This document shows, in pieces, positions 1-6,275 of a stretch of 10,310 bases of DNA (the stretch's first letter is position 1; every line of letters starts with the position of its first letter). The translations under genes and the position numbers were made by a program. Source of the DNA: DATGZX01 sp035296965 (GTDB taxonomy: Bacteria; Planctomycetota; Planctomycetia; Gemmatales; Gemmataceae); the NCBI GenBank assembly GCA_035296965.1, contig DATGZX010000141.1, forward strand, positions 1-10,310, given 5' to 3'. The notes beneath the pieces are model-generated. The model was not told the DNA's origin and did not search any database. It was given only the letters and a program-made list of their open reading frames with translations.

Positions 1-66
1 CTTCCGGCGGTCATGCGTCGAGAAATACCCGTTGAGAAAGTCCAGACCCGCCTGTTTCAAGTCCAT
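1..66 (-). CDS. Possible 5' end of a leftward gene, cut by the window edge
   Basis: Read on the minus strand, an ATG at 66 opens a frame that stays open to the left edge: 22 codons beginning MDLKQAGLDFLNGYF. A purine-rich AAGGGGA lies about 10 bases before the ATG and could serve as ribosome binding site. The frame is also open upstream to a TAG near 145, so an earlier TTG start is possible. The residue mix is protein-like, but the fragment is too short to assign to a family. A plausible promoter lies upstream at 134-163. It would be transcribed in the same direction as the sedolisin gene, about 270 bases downstream of that gene's stop. I do not recognise it; it could be chance. Confidence 0.35.
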   Translation of the reverse strand, partial: MDLKQAGLDFLNGYFSTHDRRK

Positions 67-133
67 GTAAGGTTCGTCCCCTTTTGTGGCCCGACATTGG
101 CCGCTGTTTAACCCGCACAAAGCAAAGGCTTTT

Positions 134-163
134 CTTATACCCGCCTATGGACATAGAAGTAAA
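134..163 (-). promoter_or_regulatory. Candidate sigma-70-type promoter for the leftward gene at the left edge
   Basis: On the minus strand, TTTACT (158-163) and TATAAG (134-139) are separated by 18 bases. They resemble -35 and -10 boxes, with the -10 box matching five of six consensus bases. Transcription would begin near 127 and give a leader of about 60 bases before the ATG at 66. This is a pattern match only. The consensus is that of proteobacterial housekeeping sigma factors and may differ in this organism. Confidence 0.3.
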
Positions 164-212
164 AGCCGTTGAAGGGGTTTGTGGGAGTGACGGGAGGGAC
201 CTCGCATGTATT

Positions 213-229
213 GATAATTCCTAATTATC
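213..229. repeat. AT-rich perfect palindrome, possible operator
   Basis: GATAATT-CCT-AATTATC is a perfect 7-base inverted repeat with a 3-base centre. It lies in the intergenic space between the sedolisin stop and the candidate leftward promoter. It is markedly AT-rich compared with its surroundings. The size and symmetry suit a binding site for a dimeric regulator. It could also fold as a weak hairpin in RNA, but no T-tract follows on either strand, so it is not a canonical terminator. Confidence 0.4.
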
Positions 230-314
230 CAAACCAGTCGGCTAAATGAAAAGCCAGCCTACCGCAGAAGCAAGCGCACGAACCCCCTTGGCCAACGCTC
301 GCCAGCAAGCACCT

Positions 315-331
315 GCTCATTGAGCACTCAA
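315..331. repeat. Overlapping small inverted repeats just past the sedolisin stop
   Basis: GCTCA-T-TGAGC (315-325) and TTGAG-CA-CTCAA (320-331) overlap, so only one can form at a time. They begin five bases beyond the stop codon of the leftward peptidase gene. They might mark the end of its mRNA, but the loops are too tight for stable hairpins and no U-run follows. I list them as structure seen and not as a terminator call. Confidence 0.25.
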
Positions 332-335
332 CAGA

Positions 336-1961
336 TCAAATCGCCGCCAGCGAACTCAACAGTTTCACCCCATCCGGAACGCCCCAGCCTGTGACAGCAT
401 CGAACCCTGACCCGGCCTTATAGCCTTTGCCCGGCTCCGGATTGGATGCATTGTTGCCGACTTTGATGTCGCGCGACGCGCTCTCTCCGACAGGCTGGCC
501 GTTGCCCCCAACTTGGTACAGCAGTGGGGTCAAAAATCGTTGCTGCTTGGCGGTGGGGAGTCCGGCGTTGATTCGGGCGATGAGTGCAGCCCAGAGCGGT
601 GCCGAGGCACTGGTGCCGCCGTTCGGCGCATCTTTCCCCAGGAAAATCAGATCGTAGAGCGGTGGCCCGGAAAGAGCTGCAATATCGGGTGTGACGCGGC
701 CGTCGATACTCCCCTTATTAAGCGACTTAACCTTGACCTTTTGCCAGGCCGGACGCGGGAAAACTGAACTCACGCCGCCACCAGTCGCGCCCCCACCTCC
801 GGCCCTCTGTCCCGGCGATTCCCACCAAGTGACCTCGTTGACATTCGCCCCCGACTTGGTCAGCATCGTTCCCCCCACCCCCAGTGCGTTCGGGCTGGAA
901 CTTGGGAAGTCGACATGGGCGTGGCCATCATCAATCTGGTCTCCGGATCCATCGTCCCCCGAAGAGACGCAGGTCGTGATGCCCAGCAGCCGTGCTGCAT
1001 TCAGTCGATCGTCGATGGCCGCTACGGCGTTCGCCGACCAACTCGGGTCATCTTCGGCCAATCCCCAACTGCACGAAAGCGCGACCGGATTCGCAGTGAT
1101 AACTCTGTTGATAAGGTCGACCCACCCGCGCTGATCGAAGCTGGAAAAGTAGACCGCGATACTCGCCTTGGGACACAAACCGGCGACGATCTCGACGTCC
1201 ATCATAACTTCGATGCTGTCGCCCAATACCTGACGGCGCTGCTGCGGAGGGAGCGCGAGAACCTCCTGCAAGGTATAGGCCGGAGCATCGATGGCGACTG
1301 CTTGTACGTTTGGCGCCGGGCGCTGGAACTTGTTGCAGTAGGCTGTCGTGTCGCTTGCGAAGTAGCCTCCGCCGAATTCGGCGATCACGATGCTCTGGCC
1401 TGCACCGTCTCCGGGAGGAAAGTTGTAGCGCTGCTCGAGATCCGCCGGCGTTACGGGCGCTAAAGCACCTGCGTGGCTGGCGGCGCCCGCAACACTCGAC
1501 TTGCGCCGCGCCATTCGCCGTTGATCAAGCCCGAAGACTCCCGTTACGATCCCCTTGAGTTCTGCCGGAATCTGGATCGGCCCCTGCCGCCCGCGATATT
1601 GGCCGTCGCGCGCCGAACGCATGATTGCCAGGCCAGGCTTGAAAGCAGCCTCCATGGCCGCTGCTGTTCCGCTTACGATCATGCTGCGCGTTTCCAGTGA
1701 AACATTGTCCACCGTAAGACCAAACTTCTTCAGAGATTGGGCCACCTTATCGGCGTCCGCCTTCTTTGCTCCGAATTTCTCGGTCAATTCAGCCGGCGTC
1801 AGTTTCTTGCCAACGTATTCGTCTGCCTTGGGGAGCTTCGGACCCTGAAGGCCGATGGTGACGACAACCTTCTCTTTGGGGTCGATGTCACCGACCCGGA
1901 CGGCTACCGGGTCTTTGGCGCGTTTGCTGCCTGGCAGGACTACATGTGTTTTACTCGCCAT
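336..1961 (-). CDS. Pro-kumamolisin-like serine-carboxyl peptidase (sedolisin, family S53)
   Basis: Predicted acid-type endopeptidase of the sedolisin family, made as a proenzyme of 541 residues. Residues 1 to about 150 form the pro-kumamolisin activation domain (HVVLPGS near the N-terminus; DP and LTPAELTEKFG motifs). Residues from about 165 to 541 form the subtilisin-fold catalytic domain. The catalytic set can be read directly: Glu251 and Asp255 in EVMMDVE, oxyanion Asp336 in SSGDDGSGD, and the nucleophile Ser451 in GGTSASAP. The C-terminal calcium site is represented by DI at 498-499 and AGSGFDAVTGWG around 516-527. The length matches full bacterial kumamolisin precursors. GGAGA at 1968-1972 sits 6 bases before the ATG and supports this start. 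No Sec or Tat signal is visible, as in several bacterial relatives. It stands alone; the nearest operon points the other way. The natural substrate is unknown. Confidence 0.95.
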   Translation of the reverse strand: MASKTHVVLPGSKRAKDPVAVRVGDIDPKEKVVVTIGLQGPKLPKADEYVGKKLTPAELTEKFGAKKADADKVAQSLKKFGLTVDNVSLETRSMIVSGTAAAMEAAFKPGLAIMRSARDGQYRGRQGPIQIPAELKGIVTGVFGLDQRRMARRKSSVAGAASHAGALAPVTPADLEQRYNFPPGDGAGQSIVIAEFGGGYFASDTTAYCNKFQRPAPNVQAVAIDAPAYTLQEVLALPPQQRRQVLGDSIEVMMDVEIVAGLCPKASIAVYFSSFDQRGWVDLINRVITANPVALSCSWGLAEDDPSWSANAVAAIDDRLNAARLLGITTCVSSGDDGSGDQIDDGHAHVDFPSSSPNALGVGGTMLTKSGANVNEVTWWESPGQRAGGGGATGGGVSSVFPRPAWQKVKVKSLNKGSIDGRVTPDIAALSGPPLYDLIFLGKDAPNGGTSASAPLWAALIARINAGLPTAKQQRFLTPLLYQVGGNGQPVGESASRDIKVGNNASNPEPGKGYKAGSGFDAVTGWGVPDGVKLLSSLAAI

Positions 1962-1967
1962 GACGAA

Positions 1968-1972
1968 TCTCC
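1968..1972 (-). promoter_or_regulatory. Ribosome binding site of the sedolisin gene
   Basis: On the minus strand GGAGA lies 6 bases before the ATG at 1961. It is the best Shine-Dalgarno match near the gene start. It supports the short N-terminus without a signal peptide over any upstream extension. Confidence 0.6.
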
Positions 1973-2085
1973 AATCTTGTACGATTTGCTGCTGTGCACC
2001 GTGTTACCCGAAGTCCCCGCGCGCAGTTTTTCTTGCTTCTTGTTCAACGCAAGGCGGAGCCGATGCCTTCCGATTATTCTTGCCA

Positions 2086-2113
2086 TCCCTGCGACAGGGG
2101 ACAGTACTCCCTG
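2086..2113. repeat. Cluster of alternating CCCTG/CAGGG inverted repeats
   Basis: CCCTG (2087-2091), CAGGG (2095-2099) and CCCTG (2109-2113) follow one another. The middle arm can therefore pair with either neighbour. The longer alternative encloses the palindrome AGTACT (2103-2108). Such mutually exclusive small stems can be the end of a mobile or REP-type element, but no transposase or target duplication is visible nearby. Confidence 0.3.
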
Positions 2114-2293
2114 CAACGCCTGGGACAAAAACGGCGCAGCATCGGCTTCAATTTTCCAGGGGAAGCAGCGAGTAGGAGCCCCCTCGAGTCGAAAGTTCCC
2201 ACCTCTCGACAGGCTAACTCGCCGATGGTTGGAAACATACGGCAGTAGTTTGCAGGTGTCAAGGGAGTGTTCAATAAAGCCGCAAGGATGGGC

Positions 2294-2322
2294 CAAGGCT
2301 CAGATTTCCCCGTGAGGCCTTG
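2294..2322. repeat. Imperfect hairpin in the intergenic region
   Basis: CAAGGCTCA (2294-2302) pairs with TGAGGCCTTG (2313-2322) with one bulged base and a 10-base loop. No T-tract follows on either strand, so it is not a standard terminator. It has no clear link to a gene. Confidence 0.3.
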
Positions 2323-2339
2323 ATGTCTTAGTCAAACTG

Positions 2340-2555
2340 CTAAGTCGTTGCCCACACTTCTTGTGAGACAAAGGCAATTTCGCTGGTGATCAAACCTGGT
2401 CCAGCTTGAAGATTGTATGGCTCCGACAAATACACTATCCGAGCTTCTAAGTGCTGTCGCAGTCGTGTATGTCTCCGGGCGTGAGTCTTTCTTGAGCACA
2501 CGCGTGAAAGTGCTGGAGAGACGCGCTTGACACGGCGAACTTCGAGGTATGACAA
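2340..2555 (-). CDS. Doubtful short ORF, possibly a gene remnant
   Basis: A minus-strand frame of 71 codons runs from a TTG at 2555. A second frame, also open, starts with an ATG at 2565. The TTG frame has a fairly protein-like C-terminal half (…ARIVYLSEPYNLQAGPG…), while its N-terminal half is rich in Arg and Ser. Neither start has a Shine-Dalgarno sequence. I do not recognise the product. It could be a decayed gene fragment or chance, and chance is the more likely. Confidence 0.12.
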   Translation of the reverse strand: MSYLEVRRVKRVSPALSRVCSRKTHARRHTRLRQHLEARIVYLSEPYNLQAGPGLITSEIAFVSQEVWATT

Positions 2556-2556
2556 T
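2527..2556 (+). promoter_or_regulatory. Candidate promoter for the oxidase operon
   Basis: A perfect TTGACA -35 box (2527-2532) is followed after 18 bases by GACAAT (2551-2556), which matches four of six -10 positions. TATGAC at 2548 is an alternative -10 box with a short 15-base spacer. Transcription would begin near 2563. This is 44 bases before the small ORF at 2607 and about 270 bases before the oxidase ATG, leaving a long leader. The -35 match is strong but the -10 is weak. Confidence 0.35.
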
Positions 2557-2595
2557 GGCGCCCATCAGTTCTCAGAGGGGGAAACTGAACCATTC

Positions 2596-2601
2596 AGGAG
2601 G
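2596..2601 (+). promoter_or_regulatory. Strong Shine-Dalgarno sequence before a small ORF
   Basis: AGGAGG, the full anti-16S complement core, lies 5 bases before the ATG at 2607. It is one of the two best ribosome binding sites in the window, yet it precedes only a 49-codon frame. That is the main reason to consider that frame real. Confidence 0.45.
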
Positions 2602-2606
2602 GGCCT

Positions 2607-2756
2607 ATGGCTCGCTTCGCGGTTGGTTTGCCCCGGCTTTCGCGTTGTTCTCCGCTCAAAAGGTGTTTCCTCTTCGGGCCTGCGCCCCGGTTACCCGCGA
2701 TTCGTTCGCCCGCACCCCTCGAGACTGTCAATTTTGCAAGTCAGGAATCTACGTGA
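2607..2756 (+). CDS. Candidate 49-residue leader peptide ORF upstream of the oxidase operon
   Basis: An ATG at 2607 opens a frame of 49 codons ending in TGA at 2754-2756. It starts MARFAVGLPRLSRCSPLKRC, is rich in Arg and Pro, has two Cys residues near its start, and is basic overall. It resembles no family I know. In its favour are the AGGAGG site 5 bases upstream and a candidate promoter 50-80 bases upstream pointing the same way. Against it are the low-complexity composition and the overlap with other open frames. It ends 77 bases before the oxidase ATG, so if translated it could be an upstream regulatory ORF for the operon. A chance frame behind a chance AGGAGG remains quite possible. Confidence 0.3.
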   Translation: MARFAVGLPRLSRCSPLKRCFLFGPAPRLPAIRSPAPLETVNFASQEST

Positions 2757-2833
2757 ATGAACTTAAGGAGAGAGTCCGAGTTTTCCAGGTTTCCATGCGG
2801 CGCTAGAACTTCTGACAAACCAGGAAAGTACGT

Positions 2834-4363
2834 ATGCCAACAATTTACACGGCTTTGCGCGCGAAGCACCGGCACAAGTTGCTCCCTCCGGAACCTTCAT
2901 TGCCAAAGTCGCAGATCTTCGCTGCTCCGCCGGACAAGACACTGCTTGAGACGGAAAGGGAGTCTGCCGCAGGCAGTGGTACACGCCGCGCTCTCGAGTC
3001 CCGCGCACCAGAACTCAAACGGAAGATTGTTGTGATCGGTGCGGGGTTGGCGGGACTTTGTGCGGCGTACGAACTAGCCGGCCTGGGATATGACGTGACG
3101 GTGTACGAAGCGCGCGACCGGGTTGGCGGTCGGGTGCACAGCCTCGACAACTTCGTCGAAGGAAAGATCGCAGAGGGAGGAGGCGAGTTGATTGGAGCCA
3201 ACCATCCCCTCTGGCATTCGTACAAGCACCGTTTCGGTTTAAGTTTTACTGACGTCGAGGAGTACGGGAATTCCCCTTTTCGCCTTCGTGGGGTAACTCT
3301 GACATCGGCGCAGTCGAAGAACCTGACGACTGAAATGGACGAACAATTCAATCTGTTGACAAACCTGGCCGCGAGAGTGGTGGATCCGTTCGAGCCCTGG
3401 ACCAATCGAAACGCCAAGGCCCTTGACGCGATCTCTCTGGGAGAATGGATCAGCAAGGCGAAATGCTCGCCTGAGTGTAAGCACGCGATCAGCGTGATGC
3501 TCGCCGCCGACAACGGAATCCCGGCCAACGAGCAAAGCCTTCTCGGCGTTCTTGCCATGGTTAAAGGCGGCGGGCTGGATCGGTATTGGACAGATACCGA
3601 ACTCTTCCGTTGCAAAGGCGGCAACCAAAAACTGGCGCAGAACTTTGCAGATTGGCTGAACCGGAAGAAGCGGACGGTTATCGAGAATGCGCCCGTCCAA
3701 TCGATCTCCCACGATGGTGCGAGAGTTTCGTTGACCGTCAAAGGACTAAGCGTGTCCGAGCAGGCTGATGATGTCATCCTCACAGTGCCGCCATCAGCGT
3801 GGAGCAAGATTGAGTTTAAGGGCTTTCCGGATCTGGCCGCCAGACTGTCAGCACCGCCGAAGATGGGTGCCAACGTAAAATACCTCATGCGATTGAAGGC
3901 GAGATTCTGGGAGGAGTTTGCCAGTAGTCCTACACTGTCCGAAGACGGGCCTGTGGATCTGACCTGGGAAACGACCGAGGCAGACAAGACCGGTGATTTC
4001 GTGATGGTCGCATTTTCTGGATCGTCGGACGCCGAGGAGTGCGCCGGCTGGGAGGACGGCGTCCGAAAAGCCAACTATGTCGGAGCGATGCACGAACCCT
4101 ATCCCGGCATCGATAAAAACATCAAGGACACTAAGTTTATGAATTGGCCGGAGGAGGAATGGACAAAAGCATCCTACTATTTTCCACGCCTGCACCAAGT
4201 GACAACCTGGGGACCTTTCTGGCGGGCGGGTTATGGAGGTTGGCTGCATTTTGCTGGCGAGCACACGTCGTATGCCTTCATGGGGTACATGGAGGGAGCT
4301 CTCAGCTCCGGTTACCGGCTGGCGAGAAGACTTGCGGTGCGTGATGGAGTATTTCCCGCATGA
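2834..4363 (+). CDS. FAD-dependent amine oxidase (flavin monoamine oxidase family)
   Basis: Predicted flavoprotein that oxidises an amine or amino acid to the imine with release of hydrogen peroxide; the substrate cannot be told. The Rossmann FAD site is clear: GAGLAG at residues 69-74, Glu92 at the end of the second strand (VYEARDRVGGR, 90-100), and the GG-R motif. Lys349 in GANVKY aligns by eye with the conserved Lys near the flavin N5 in monoamine oxidases. The C-terminal FAD motif is GEHTSYAFMGYMEGALSSG (475-493). The Cys that links FAD covalently in mitochondrial MAO is absent, so FAD is probably non-covalent. The length of 509 is usual for the family plus a roughly 60-residue N-terminal extension of low complexity that lacks a twin-arginine or Sec signal. 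AGGAAAG ends a few bases before the ATG. The stop overlaps the next start as ATGA. It is the first gene of a four-gene operon. Confidence 0.9.
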   Translation: MPTIYTALRAKHRHKLLPPEPSLPKSQIFAAPPDKTLLETERESAAGSGTRRALESRAPELKRKIVVIGAGLAGLCAAYELAGLGYDVTVYEARDRVGGRVHSLDNFVEGKIAEGGGELIGANHPLWHSYKHRFGLSFTDVEEYGNSPFRLRGVTLTSAQSKNLTTEMDEQFNLLTNLAARVVDPFEPWTNRNAKALDAISLGEWISKAKCSPECKHAISVMLAADNGIPANEQSLLGVLAMVKGGGLDRYWTDTELFRCKGGNQKLAQNFADWLNRKKRTVIENAPVQSISHDGARVSLTVKGLSVSEQADDVILTVPPSAWSKIEFKGFPDLAARLSAPPKMGANVKYLMRLKARFWEEFASSPTLSEDGPVDLTWETTEADKTGDFVMVAFSGSSDAEECAGWEDGVRKANYVGAMHEPYPGIDKNIKDTKFMNWPEEEWTKASYYFPRLHQVTTWGPFWRAGYGGWLHFAGEHTSYAFMGYMEGALSSGYRLARRLAVRDGVFPA

Positions 4364-5385
4364 ACGGTTCTGCCCCTGCGCGCACCACAGAACATGTGCT
4401 CTTACGGGCTCTGCTCCTGCTCCTTTGGATTGCATTCGTTAATCTCTGGCTGAAACGCCACCTTGGGTTCGGCTGGGACGATCCGGGAACCATCTCGATC
4501 ATTGTTGCGGCTGTTGGCACAGTGTTGTACCTGCTCGAAAAGGCCGGCAGAAAAGAACCTGAAGCCTGGTGGGCCAATCTGTTCTCTTGGCTTGATCTTC
4601 CACTATTGCTGCTCCTTTATGTCGCAGTGGCCATCCCGATGGTGCTGTTTTCTTCGGTTACCGTGCTCGGTGATCCACCCGGGAGTGCTCTCACTGCAAG
4701 TCTGACCGAGGCAGATCAACCGGCGGGCAAAATGAAAAAGCTCGACAATCTGTCTGATCCAAACAAAGGGCTTCAGTTCAGTTGGGTATCTACGTCTCCA
4801 CTTGGACGTTCCTATCGATTGTCAGTTGCCGGGTATTTACCGCAGACCGTACAGGTGTTTCCCCTTTTGGGTTTGACTCTAAGCCCCCGACGCGACCTGC
4901 GACCCTCGCTCTCGGTTCTCTTTCGTCCCGGGGCAGACGGGTTGCGCACGCTCGCCGACGGTGGCTGCTTCGTAGCCTGGCGCGAGCAAGGAGATCAGCG
5001 CACAGAGATCGCTACTGGTAAGCCAGACCGTAAAGCTTCGTTGCTGGTGGGCAACGAACAAGCAATTCCTCCTACGCTGTTTGAGAATTGGCGCATGGAG
5101 CTGGCTGCGCAGCAGCTCAAGCCCGACGCCATCGACAGCAGGATCCTGATATGGAAAGCACCGTACCGGCTTCTCTCTGCGATACCACTCGAACCACAAA
5201 TGACGTTGGTGGGAGAAGTGCAAAGTCGAGAGGGCGCACCCATGATGCGGGCACGCGTGACACTCGGCGACGAGAGGCTCACCGATGTGCCGATGGAAGC
5301 GGTCAGCGACACCACAACGCCTTCCGGGCACGCTTCGTCCGAGTCGGCGTGTGCCGCAGCTGATCTGAAGGGAGTCCCACGATGA
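4360..5385 (+). CDS. Membrane protein with three N-terminal helices and a beta-rich extracytoplasmic region
   Basis: I do not recognise a named family for this 341-residue protein. Hydrophobic segments at about 13-32, 44-60 and 78-101 predict three transmembrane helices. The remaining 240 residues are soluble. Residues about 138-190 (SPLGRSYRLSVAGYLPQTV and following) look like a PEGA or carboxypeptidase-regulatory type beta domain; this is judged by eye. Residues 265-315 may form a second beta region. The last 30 residues are Ser/Thr/Ala-rich. The ATG at 4360 overlaps the oxidase TGA as ATGA. GGAG at 4346-4349 is a weak ribosome binding site 10 bases away, so coupling to oxidase translation is likely. 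It could anchor the secreted partners encoded by the next two genes to the membrane. That role is inferred from gene order only. Confidence 0.8.
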   Translation: MNGSAPARTTEHVLLRALLLLLWIAFVNLWLKRHLGFGWDDPGTISIIVAAVGTVLYLLEKAGRKEPEAWWANLFSWLDLPLLLLLYVAVAIPMVLFSSVTVLGDPPGSALTASLTEADQPAGKMKKLDNLSDPNKGLQFSWVSTSPLGRSYRLSVAGYLPQTVQVFPLLGLTLSPRRDLRPSLSVLFRPGADGLRTLADGGCFVAWREQGDQRTEIATGKPDRKASLLVGNEQAIPPTLFENWRMELAAQQLKPDAIDSRILIWKAPYRLLSAIPLEPQMTLVGEVQSREGAPMMRARVTLGDERLTDVPMEAVSDTTTPSGHASSESACAAADLKGVPR

Positions 5386-6275
5386 TTTCCAAACGATGCC
5401 TGTTGATCTTGCTTGGGGTCTTTTGCGTGGCTGTGCCGGTCCTCCGTGCAGGGGAAAAGCCGGCGGTTCAGGTAATATTCGATTTCGCTGAGAAACAATA
5501 TCGCCGCGAACTTGGGACTAACGCCCCTGGCGTAGAACGCCATGCCCTTGAGTTGATTCTCTCCGACCTCAACCGGCGCGCTCCATTCCTGCGGTTTACC
5601 TCCGAACCTCAAAGCGCCGTTTTGCGTGTTCGCCTGGGCAGTCCGTCCGGTGGCGGCGAGATGCACGAAGTAAACTTCCAGCTCTTGGTTGAGGGTACCG
5701 ACCCGGTGAGCGGCAAGCCTCTGCAGTCCGGAGTCGTTCGATGGAGTTTCCGACCCGCATCGGCGTATGACTCCCCGCTTGGGTCGCCTGAAGGTTTAGC
5801 TGCTGAGATCGGTTTAAGCTTTCAACAGGGTGATCACCTTGATCTTGTCCGTAAGGTGCTGAGCGCGGTGCCCATCGCTCATGATGGCACACTCGTCGAA
5901 AAGGACCCAATTCCGGTCTGGGTGATTCCGTTCACGCAAGGTGACCTGTGCATGGACTTCCCCAGCCGCTTGAAGATCATCGACGAACTTCATACCGATG
6001 TTGGCCAGCGGTCGCACGAGTTGAATGTGGAAGCGAATGGTGTATACGGCTCGTCCGGATCAACCGCCTCTGCGTCCTTGCAGAATCGAATTCTAAGCAC
6101 GCCTGCCGAACCGCCACCTGATCAGTCGATCGCGCTCACCGACGTGCGCAGCATTCCGCCCACCAGCAACAAAATACTTGCGGTGTATGTCCTTGAGTAT
6201 CACCGTCTGGATCTTGGGTGCGAGGAACTGATCAAACCAGCAGGGGTGGTGAGTGGAGGAGGAGGCGGCCAATGA
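5382..6275 (+). CDS. Secreted protein of unknown function
   Basis: A 297-residue protein with a clear Sec signal peptide: a positively charged start (MISKRC), a hydrophobic core to about residue 20, and a likely cut after LRA at 23. There is no lipobox, since the Cys at 15 lies inside the hydrophobic core. The mature part has an alpha/beta look: a helix around 33-65, then strands at 79-85 (AVLRVRL) and 95-104 (HEVNFQLLVEG), and a later strand at 178-184 (PVWVIPF). The tail is Ser/Pro-rich and ends in a run of five Gly and Gln. I do not recognise the family. AAGGGAG lies 7 bases before the ATG, and the start overlaps the preceding stop as ATGA. It is probably periplasmic or cell-surface and a partner of the flanking gene products. 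Confidence 0.78.
   Translation: MISKRCLLILLGVFCVAVPVLRAGEKPAVQVIFDFAEKQYRRELGTNAPGVERHALELILSDLNRRAPFLRFTSEPQSAVLRVRLGSPSGGGEMHEVNFQLLVEGTDPVSGKPLQSGVVRWSFRPASAYDSPLGSPEGLAAEIGLSFQQGDHLDLVRKVLSAVPIAHDGTLVEKDPIPVWVIPFTQGDLCMDFPSRLKIIDELHTDVGQRSHELNVEANGVYGSSGSTASASLQNRILSTPAEPPPDQSIALTDVRSIPPTSNKILAVYVLEYHRLDLGCEELIKPAGVVSGGGGGQ
6255..6265 (+). promoter_or_regulatory. Strong ribosome binding site that fixes the start of the TPR gene
   Basis: GGAGGAGGAGG lies 6 bases before the ATG at 6272. It decides for that start over an in-frame ATG at 6218. The downstream start also gives an N-terminal signal peptide and the same ATGA overlap used by the other genes of the operon. The same bases encode the poly-Gly tail of the preceding protein. 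Confidence 0.7.

Larger units (their letters stand above)
1973..2526. other. Intergenic stretch without a recognisable gene
   Basis: No frame here has a convincing start, a ribosome binding site and a protein-like composition together. Open frames of 60-120 codons occur on both strands but overlap one another and match no family I know. The stretch separates the divergent sedolisin gene and oxidase operon, so it should hold the sedolisin promoter. I could not find a good -35/-10 pair for it. It contains two small inverted-repeat structures, listed separately. Confidence 0.5.

Noticed and set aside
194..214. GGGAGGGA followed by an ATG at about 206
   Set aside because: The frame is ATG TAT TGA, two residues only, so the purine run is probably chance.
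1940..2296. A 118-codon minus-strand frame over the sedolisin gene start
   Set aside because: It has no ribosome binding site and no recognisable motif, and it overlaps the well-supported sedolisin start in another frame.
2676..2720. GC-rich stem and a GTTCG-containing segment considered as a tRNA or terminator piece
   Set aside because: No cloverleaf can be completed and no T-run follows; the stem is only four pairs.
2845..4074. A 409-codon open frame on the minus strand inside the amine oxidase gene
   Set aside because: It lies antisense to a clearly recognisable oxidase, is Ser/Arg/Pro-rich as expected of an antisense shadow in GC-rich DNA, and has no family motif.
6218..6271. Upstream in-frame ATG that would lengthen the TPR protein by 18 residues
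   Set aside because: The added residues are charged and would bury the signal peptide. The ATG at 6272 has an excellent ribosome binding site and the ATGA overlap used throughout the operon.
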